DNA from: Citrobacter farmeri
GTDB lineage: Bacteria; Pseudomonadota; Gammaproteobacteria; Enterobacterales; Enterobacteriaceae
Reading direction: 5' to 3'
DNA: 64,000 nt
NCBI RefSeq assembly: GCF_019048065.1
Contig: NZ_CP077291.1
Span: 2,418,001-2,482,000 of the forward strand
In this document: positions 59,361 to 64,000 of the stretch, in pieces
Numbering within the stretch: the stretch's first letter is position 1
Layout of the letters: each line of letters opens with the position of its first letter
Translations under genes and position numbers: made by a program
The notes under the pieces: generated by a model
Databases searched by the model: none
Told to the model about the DNA's origin: nothing
The model's input: the letters and a program-made list of their open reading frames with translations, nothing else

Positions 59361-60482
59361 TTAACTCTGAGTTCGTGGGTTGGCGGGGAAAACAGCCCCC
59401 AGCACACTCGCTTCACGGGCACCGGTGACCGATGGCAGATTGCCCGGAAGACCGGCAAGCGTACGCCACGCCAGCCACGCAAACGCCAGCGCTTCCATAT
59501 CATCGCCGCTGATCCCGGCCTCATCGGTCGTGGTCACTTCAGTTCCCGGCAGCAGTCCCGCCAGGCGCGTCATCAGCAACGGGTTACGACTACCGCCGCC
59601 ACAGACCATCAGACGCTCACATCCTCCGCTCAGCAGCACCTGTTCAGAGATGGTGACCGCCGTCAGTTCCGTCAACGTCGCCTGAACATCCCGCGGGCTA
59701 ATCCCCGGGAACGCCGCTACCTGGCGTTCTATCCAGCCATAGTTGAAGTATTCCCGTCCGGTACTTTTCGGTGCCGGTAGCGAAAACCAGGGATCGCTGA
59801 GCATGTTTTGCAGCAGCGGAATAATCACCGTCCCACCGCAGGCCCATTGCGCATCTTTATCATAGGGTTTACCGCACTGCCGCCAGATCCATGCATCCAT
59901 CAACATATTGCCCGGCCCGGTGTCGTATCCACGAACGGGTTGTCCCGGAATCAACATCGACAGATTAGCGATACCGCCAATGTTGAGCACCATTCTTCGC
60001 TCTGTCGGATGTGCGAGCAGTGCCTGATGAAATGCGGGCACCAGTGGCGCGCCCTGCCCGCCCAGCGCGATATCCCGGCGGCGGAAGTCACCGACTACCG
60101 TGATACCGGTACGCGCCACAATCTGATTGTTATCGCCGATCTGTAACGTATGCGGTGCAGCGCCACCGGGTTCATGCCACACGGTTTGCCCGTGACAGCC
60201 GATGGCGACAATGTCCTGCGGACGCAGTTTTTCCTGCGCCAGCAGCGCGTTTACCGCCTCTGCGAACAGCGAACCTAACCGGACATCAAGCTGTCCAAAC
60301 TGAGAGAGCGTCAGGGATTGTCCCTGACAGATATCGAGAATCGCCTGTTTAAGGGAAACGGGCATCGGCCAGGTGAGACTCCCCTGTTGAGCCACCATCG
60401 TGTCATCAATCGTCGCCAGTACCACATCGACACCATCAAGACTGGTGCCAGACATCACGCCAATATAACGGCCCGATTTCAT
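59361..60482 (-). CDS. anmK: AnmK, anhydro-N-acetylmuramic acid kinase
   Basis: A 373-aa kinase that both hydrolyses the anhydro ring and phosphorylates 1,6-anhydro-MurNAc to MurNAc-6-P during peptidoglycan recycling. The ATP loop [14 protein letters not shown] is at residues 8-21, and [10 protein letters not shown] and [17 protein letters not shown] are family signatures. It is a little longer than E. coli AnmK at the C-terminus. The ATG at 60482 follows homology. mliC lies 93 nt downstream. Confidence 0.95.
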   Translation of the reverse strand: MKSGRYIGVMSGTSLDGVDVVLATIDDTMVAQQGSLTWPMPVSLKQAILDICQGQSLTLSQFGQLDVRLGSLFAEAVNALLAQEKLRPQDIVAIGCHGQTVWHEPGGAAPHTLQIGDNNQIVARTGITVVGDFRRRDIALGGQGAPLVPAFHQALLAHPTERRMVLNIGGIANLSMLIPGQPVRGYDTGPGNMLMDAWIWRQCGKPYDKDAQWACGGTVIIPLLQNMLSDPWFSLPAPKSTGREYFNYGWIERQVAAFPGISPRDVQATLTELTAVTISEQVLLSGGCERLMVCGGGSRNPLLMTRLAGLLPGTEVTTTDEAGISGDDMEALAFAWLAWRTLAGLPGNLPSVTGAREASVLGAVFPANPRTQS

Positions 60483-60612
60483 ACATGTTCCTTTTTTAAG
60501 CATCACGTTGCGTCAACACTCCATCACAAACGCGTAGTCAATGCTACGCTTCATTCAGGTTTTTCCTCAAAACGCTTGAACAATGCGAATTAAATAAATT
60601 CGCTGAATAGTT

Positions 60613-60644
60613 CGTTTAAAGTTGGTTAACCTGGCTGTTATTAT
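60613..60644 (+). promoter_or_regulatory. PhoP-type promoter of slyB
   Basis: CGTTTA-AAGTT-GGTTAA (60613-60629) fits the PhoP direct-repeat box with an exact 5-nt spacer. TATTAT at 60639-60644 is a good -10 at about 9 nt, so the box would replace the -35. slyB is a known PhoP target. Confidence 0.65.
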
Positions 60645-60754
60645 GATTTCTGCATCGTTAAGACAGAACATGTGACCTTAAACGCACAAATGCCATATAA
60701 TTTGACCATGAGGGATGCTTGGGTAGCGTTTCATGGTGAACAGGAGATTTTTAG

Positions 60755-61222
60755 ATGATTAAACGTGTGCTGATCGTTTCACTGGCAGGGTTGTCTCTGG
60801 TGGGTTGTGCCAATACGGATAGCCTTTCAGGCGATGTCTACACCGCTTCCGAGGCGAAGCAGGTGCAGAATGTCACCTACGGTACGATTGTGAACGTCCG
60901 TCCGGTAAAAATTCAGGCCGGCGATAACGACAACGTGATCGGTGCCATTGGTGGTGCCGTGCTCGGTGGCTTCCTGGGTAACACGGTAGGTGGCGGAACC
61001 GGGCGTTCCCTGGCAACGGCGGCAGGCGCAGTCGCTGGTGGTGTCGCCGGACAAGGCGTACAGGGTGCGATGAACAAAACGCAGGGCGTTGAACTGGAAA
61101 TCCGTAAGGATGACGGCAGCACCATCATGGTTGTTCAGAAACAAGGGGACACGCGTTTCTCTGCAGGACAGCGCGTCGTGCTGGCCAGCAACGGTCGTCA
61201 GGTTACCGTCTCTCCGCGCTAA
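60755..61222 (+). CDS. slyB: SlyB, outer membrane lipoprotein
   Basis: A 155-aa lipoprotein, the same length as E. coli SlyB. The lipobox LVGC places the acylated cysteine at residue 18. A glycine-zipper region (residues about 67-105; GGAVLGGFLGNTVGGG, AAGAVAGGVAG) would insert in the membrane, followed by a small beta domain ending RQVTVSPR. Expression is PhoP/Mg-linked, and the protein stabilises the outer membrane under LPS stress. It is convergent with slyA. Confidence 0.95.
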   Translation: MIKRVLIVSLAGLSLVGCANTDSLSGDVYTASEAKQVQNVTYGTIVNVRPVKIQAGDNDNVIGAIGGAVLGGFLGNTVGGGTGRSLATAAGAVAGGVAGQGVQGAMNKTQGVELEIRKDDGSTIMVVQKQGDTRFSAGQRVVLASNGRQVTVSPR

Positions 61223-61231
61223 GTGAATTAA

Positions 61232-61262
61232 CGTGTGGTCAGGACCTGACCACACGCTTTAT
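61232..61262. terminator. Terminator between convergent slyB and slyA
   Basis: CGTGTGGTCA (61232-61241) and TGACCACACG (61247-61256) form a perfect 10-bp stem, followed by CTTTATG. Confidence 0.75.
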
Positions 61263-61266
61263 GCCA

Positions 61267-61701
61267 TTAATCGTGCGACTGGAGTTCAATAATATTGTGT
61301 TCAAGTCGGGCGATCAGTTTGATCAGCAGGTCAATTTCCTGCGCAGAAATCCCTTCCAGAATTTCACCACGCGTTTTATTGATAACCGCTTCCATATCGG
61401 CAATCAGCGGCTCTGCCTTTTCCGTTAGCTTTATGCGTTTAGCACGGCGATCGCTGACACAGGTTTGACGCGAAATAAGCCCTTTCTCTTCGAGCTGATC
61501 CAGCGTACGTACCAGTGACGGCTGTTCAATGCCAATCGCTTTTGCCAGTTGTATCTGTGATTGATCCGGTGGCAATTGATGAATATTATGCAGCGTTACC
61601 CAGTGTGTCTGCGTCAATTCCAGAGGCTTAAGACGGTGGTCTATCAAAGCACGCCAAATGCGCACCAACCGTGCCAGATCAGAACCTAATGGCGATTCCA
61701 A
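61267..61701 (-). CDS. slyA: SlyA, MarR-family transcription regulator
   Basis: A 144-aa winged-helix dimer, close to Salmonella SlyA (C-terminus ELQSHD). The recognition helix region is [20 protein letters not shown] and the wing is [11 protein letters not shown]. It counters H-NS at virulence and envelope genes. The start is taken as TTG at 61701, with AAGGAG 6 nt upstream. The ATG at 61707 touches the AAGGAG directly and is unlikely to be used. A perfect SlyA box overlaps its own promoter. Confidence 0.94.
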   Translation of the reverse strand: MESPLGSDLARLVRIWRALIDHRLKPLELTQTHWVTLHNIHQLPPDQSQIQLAKAIGIEQPSLVRTLDQLEEKGLISRQTCVSDRRAKRIKLTEKAEPLIADMEAVINKTRGEILEGISAQEIDLLIKLIARLEHNIIELQSHD

Positions 61702-61717
61702 TTTCATCTCCTTATAA

Positions 61718-61738
61718 TTAGCTTGCTAAGATATTATA
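61718..61738 (-). promoter_or_regulatory. slyA promoter with overlapping SlyA box
   Basis: TTAGCTTGCTAA (61718-61729), the reverse complement of the SlyA consensus TTAGCAAGCTAA, is an exact 12-of-12 match. On the minus strand TATAAT stands at 61738-61733 as a perfect -10, so the box covers the start site, as expected for autorepression. It may also control the divergent ydhI genes. Confidence 0.85.
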
Positions 61739-61902
61739 CTGATTTTAGAATAGTGTGCAGCAATTGTATTGCTAAAACAAATGTATTGCTGCAATTGGTT
61801 ACCACCAGACATATTTTTCAGATATTACGCGAATAATGCGCGCGTCTTTCAGGTTTTTGCTAAACCTGTATACACGTAGCCTGACGTAAAGGACTATTGC
61901 TT

Positions 61903-62139
61903 GTGACCTCCGCACTCAATACTACAGGGATGCCCTTACAAGACCTGGTGATTGGCGCATCTGTTTACTTCCCGCCGCTGTTCAAGGCCTTTGCGCTGGG
62001 CTTTCTCCTCTGGCTCTTCATCCATCGCTTACTGCGCGAACGCATCTACTCTGGCGAAATCTGGCACCCGTTATTAATGGATCTGTCGATTTTTGCTCTC
62101 TGCGTCTGTTCGGGTCTTTTTCTATTGGTTGCGTGGTAA
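61903..62139 (+). CDS. ydhI: YdhI, DUF1656 small membrane protein
   Basis: A 78-aa protein with two hydrophobic segments, the same length as E. coli YdhI and of the AaeX type. The start is the GTG at 61903 (AAAGGA 9 nt upstream) rather than TTG at 61897. The [16 protein letters not shown] stretch is typical. It is the first gene of ydhIJK, an AaeXAB-like efflux operon, and is divergent from slyA. Confidence 0.88.
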   Translation: MTSALNTTGMPLQDLVIGASVYFPPLFKAFALGFLLWLFIHRLLRERIYSGEIWHPLLMDLSIFALCVCSGLFLLVAW

Positions 62140-62141
62140 TT

Positions 62142-62999
62142 ATGACGTTGAAAACAGTGAAGTATTTCTCCACAATCGTGATTGCTGCCCTCGCCATACT
62201 TGCGGGATGGTTCATGTGGAATTATTACATGCAATCCCCCTGGACGCGTGACGGAAAGGTGCGTGCGGAGCAGGTCAGCATTACGCCCCAGGTGTCTGGT
62301 ACGATTGTCGAACTCCTGGTAAAGGATAACCAGTTTGTTAACGTCGGCGATCTGCTTTTTCGCATCGATAAAACCCCTTTTCACATCGCCGAACTCAACG
62401 CGCAGGCCCAGCTGGCTAAGGCACAATCAGAACTGGCGAAGGCTAACAATGAAGCAAACCGACGCCGTCATTTGTCGCAGAATGTTATTTCCGCAGAAGA
62501 GTTAGACACCGCCAATCTGAACGTCAAAGCGATGCAGGCAAGCGTGGACGTGGCTCAGGCAACGCTTAAACAAGCGCAGTGGCAACTGGCGCAGACGGAT
62601 GTCAGAGCCCCAGTCTCCGGTTGGATAACCAATTTATCGACGCGGACCGGCAATTTTGCTACCACCGGACTACCGCTGTTTGCTCTGGTAGATAGCAACT
62701 CCTTTTATGTAATGGGATATTTTGAAGAAACAAAATTGCGGCATATCCGCGAGGGCGCGCCGGCTCAAATTACCCTTTATAGCGGCAACATAAAGTTACA
62801 GGGTCACGTATCCAGCATTGGTCGCGCGATTTACGATCAAAGCGTGGAGAGCGATTCCGGGTTAGTGCCGGATATCAAACCCAACGTGCCGTGGGTACGT
62901 CTGGCGCAGCGCGTTCCGGTACGTATCGAATTTGATCAACTCCCTCGTGACGTGACGCTGGTTTCCGGCACGACCTGTAGCGTGGCGATCGGAAAGTAA
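62142..62999 (+). CDS. ydhJ: YdhJ, HlyD-family membrane fusion protein
   Basis: A 285-aa periplasmic adaptor with an N-terminal membrane helix (residues 8-27), biotinyl-lipoyl-like halves (QVSITPQVSGTIVELLVKDN; APVSGWITNLSTRTG) and a short coiled-coil hairpin (residues about 88-150). It matches E. coli YdhJ and the AaeA type and would join YdhK to the outer membrane channel. The ATG at 62142 lies 2 nt after the ydhI stop. ydhK starts at the last base of the ydhJ stop codon region. Confidence 0.93.
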   Translation: MTLKTVKYFSTIVIAALAILAGWFMWNYYMQSPWTRDGKVRAEQVSITPQVSGTIVELLVKDNQFVNVGDLLFRIDKTPFHIAELNAQAQLAKAQSELAKANNEANRRRHLSQNVISAEELDTANLNVKAMQASVDVAQATLKQAQWQLAQTDVRAPVSGWITNLSTRTGNFATTGLPLFALVDSNSFYVMGYFEETKLRHIREGAPAQITLYSGNIKLQGHVSSIGRAIYDQSVESDSGLVPDIKPNVPWVRLAQRVPVRIEFDQLPRDVTLVSGTTCSVAIGK

Positions 63000-64000
63000 A
63001 TGAGGCGTCTGCATCTGAACCTGGGCAATACCCCCTGGTTGAAAGCGACTGCCGGACAGTGGCGCTATGCATTGCGTAATACCCTCGCGATGTGTCTGGC
63101 ACTGACGTTTGCCTATTATCTCAATCTGGACGAACCCTATTGGGCCATGACCTCTGCCGCAGTGGTGAGCTTTCCCACCGTCGGTGGCGTGATCAGTAAG
63201 AGCCTCGGGCGTATTGCCGGGAGTCTGCTCGGCGCGACCGCCGCGTTGATTCTCGCCGGGCATACTCTCAACGAGCCATGGCTATTTCTGCTGAGCATGT
63301 CCGCCTGGATTGGCTTTTGTACCTGGGCCTGCGCGCAGTTTACCAATAACGTGGCCTATGCCTTCCAGTTAGCGGGATACACGGCCGCAATTATTGCCTT
63401 CCCGATGGTGAACATTGTCGAAATCACCGAACTCTGGGATATCGCTCAGGCGCGCGTCTGCGAAGTGATTGTCGGGATCCTTTGCGGCGGCACGATGATG
63501 ATGATCCTGCCCAGCACCTCCGACGGCACCGCTCTGCTGACCGCACTGAAGAATATGCATGCGCGCTTACTGGAACATGCCAGTCTGCTATGGCAACCCG
63601 ACATTACCGACGCCATTCGCTCCGCGCACGAAGGGGTCATCGGGCAAATTTTGACGATGAATTTACTGCGCATTCAGGCGTTCTGGAGCCATTACCGCTT
63701 CCGTCGACAGAACACGTTGCTTAATGCCCTTTTGCATAATCAGTTACGTCTCACCAGCGTCATCGCAAGTCTGCGCCGGATGTTGCTGAACTGGCCCAAT
63801 CCACCGCCCCATACGCGGACGATCGTTGACCAACTTCTGACGGCGCTGACCCGCTCACAAACCGACAGTTATGCCGTTGCGCGAATCATTGCGCCACTCG
63901 CGCCTACTGACGCAAGCGACTATCGTCACGTCGCCTTCTGGCAGCGGTTACGCTACTTCTGCCGTCTCTATCTGCGCACCAGTCATCAATTACGCTTAAT
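63000..64000 (+). CDS. ydhK: YdhK, FUSC-family efflux pump (C-terminal part cut off)
   Basis: The frame opens with ATG at 63000 (overlapping the ydhJ stop as TAAATGA-type junction) and runs 333 codons off the right edge without a stop. It has a cluster of N-terminal membrane segments (residues about 25-175), with [18 protein letters not shown] as an aromatic-acid exporter/FUSC signature, then a cytoplasmic helical domain. E. coli YdhK is about 670 aa, so roughly half is present. It would form an AaeB-like pump with YdhJ and YdhI. Confidence 0.92.
   Translation, partial: MRRLHLNLGNTPWLKATAGQWRYALRNTLAMCLALTFAYYLNLDEPYWAMTSAAVVSFPTVGGVISKSLGRIAGSLLGATAALILAGHTLNEPWLFLLSMSAWIGFCTWACAQFTNNVAYAFQLAGYTAAIIAFPMVNIVEITELWDIAQARVCEVIVGILCGGTMMMILPSTSDGTALLTALKNMHARLLEHASLLWQPDITDAIRSAHEGVIGQILTMNLLRIQAFWSHYRFRRQNTLLNALLHNQLRLTSVIASLRRMLLNWPNPPPHTRTIVDQLLTALTRSQTDSYAVARIIAPLAPTDASDYRHVAFWQRLRYFCRLYLRTSHQLRL

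Overview
The window is chromosomal DNA of an enterobacterium close to Citrobacter/Salmonella/E. coli. Almost every gene is recognisable at near-identity as an E. coli 35-37 min gene, in the same order (ynfC ... dms ... ynfK-mlc-ynfL-ynfM ... asr-ydgU-ydgD-mdtIJ-tqsA-pntAB-ydgH-ydgI-folM-ydgC-rstAB-tus-fumCA-manA-ydgA-malIXY-add-ydgJ-blr-cnu-ydgK-rsxABCDGE-nth-dtpA-gstA-pdxY-tyrS-pdxH-mliC-anmK-slyB/slyA-ydhIJK). Differences from E. coli K-12 point to a Citrobacter-like genome: an osmU-type osmoprotectant ABC operon sits next to dmsD as in Salmonella, no clcB is present, the uid cluster is missing between ydgA and malI, and there is a single DmsA paralogue. A Tus gene with a Ter site places the window in the replication terminus region. 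No tRNA, rRNA, prophage, IS element or CRISPR array was seen.

Layout. 1-4.1 kb: the start of ynfC (minus strand, cut by the window edge), an AT-rich gap with a perfect FNR palindrome, a pertactin-type autotransporter inserted between ynfC and ynfD, then ynfD. 4.1-8.96 kb: an anaerobic DMSO-reductase-type operon (ynfFGH-dmsD) behind a textbook FNR class II promoter and a structured leader. 9.2-12.7 kb: osmYXWV. 12.7-17.2 kb: bioD2, mlc, ynfL/ynfM. 17.2-20.5 kb: a candidate 30-aa ORF, an M32 carboxypeptidase, asr (with an RstA box), ydgU, ydgD. 20.6-29.8 kb: mdtUJI, tqsA, pntAB, ydgH, ydgI, folM, ydgC. 29.9-37.6 kb: rstAB, Ter-tus, fumC, fumA, manA. 37.7-46.7 kb: ydgA, the malI/malXY regulon with twin operators, add, ydgJ, blr, cnu, ydgK. 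46.8-53.0 kb: the rsx electron-transport operon plus nth. 53.6-64 kb: dtpA, gstA, pdxY-tyrS, pdxH, mliC, anmK, slyB, slyA, and ydhIJK (the last gene cut by the window end).

How genes work together. The dms operon, FNR boxes and fumarase genes belong to respiratory/anaerobic physiology. pntAB and the Rsx complex handle redox balance (NADPH supply, SoxR re-reduction). rstAB, asr, slyB and slyA form a PhoP/RstA/SlyA-linked acid and magnesium response cluster; the RstA target box at asr and the RstA gene are both in the window. Mlc, MalI, MalX, MalY and ManA concern sugar uptake control and entry of mannose-6-phosphate. PdxY and PdxH make pyridoxal phosphate, used by MalY. Most of the window is ordinary core genome. 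The parts that deserve a second look are the autotransporter with its FNR site, the dms leader RNA, small ORFs (mdtU, ydgU, a new 30-aa hydrophobic ORF), the RsxC repeat tract, and the convergent genes whose stop codons overlap.
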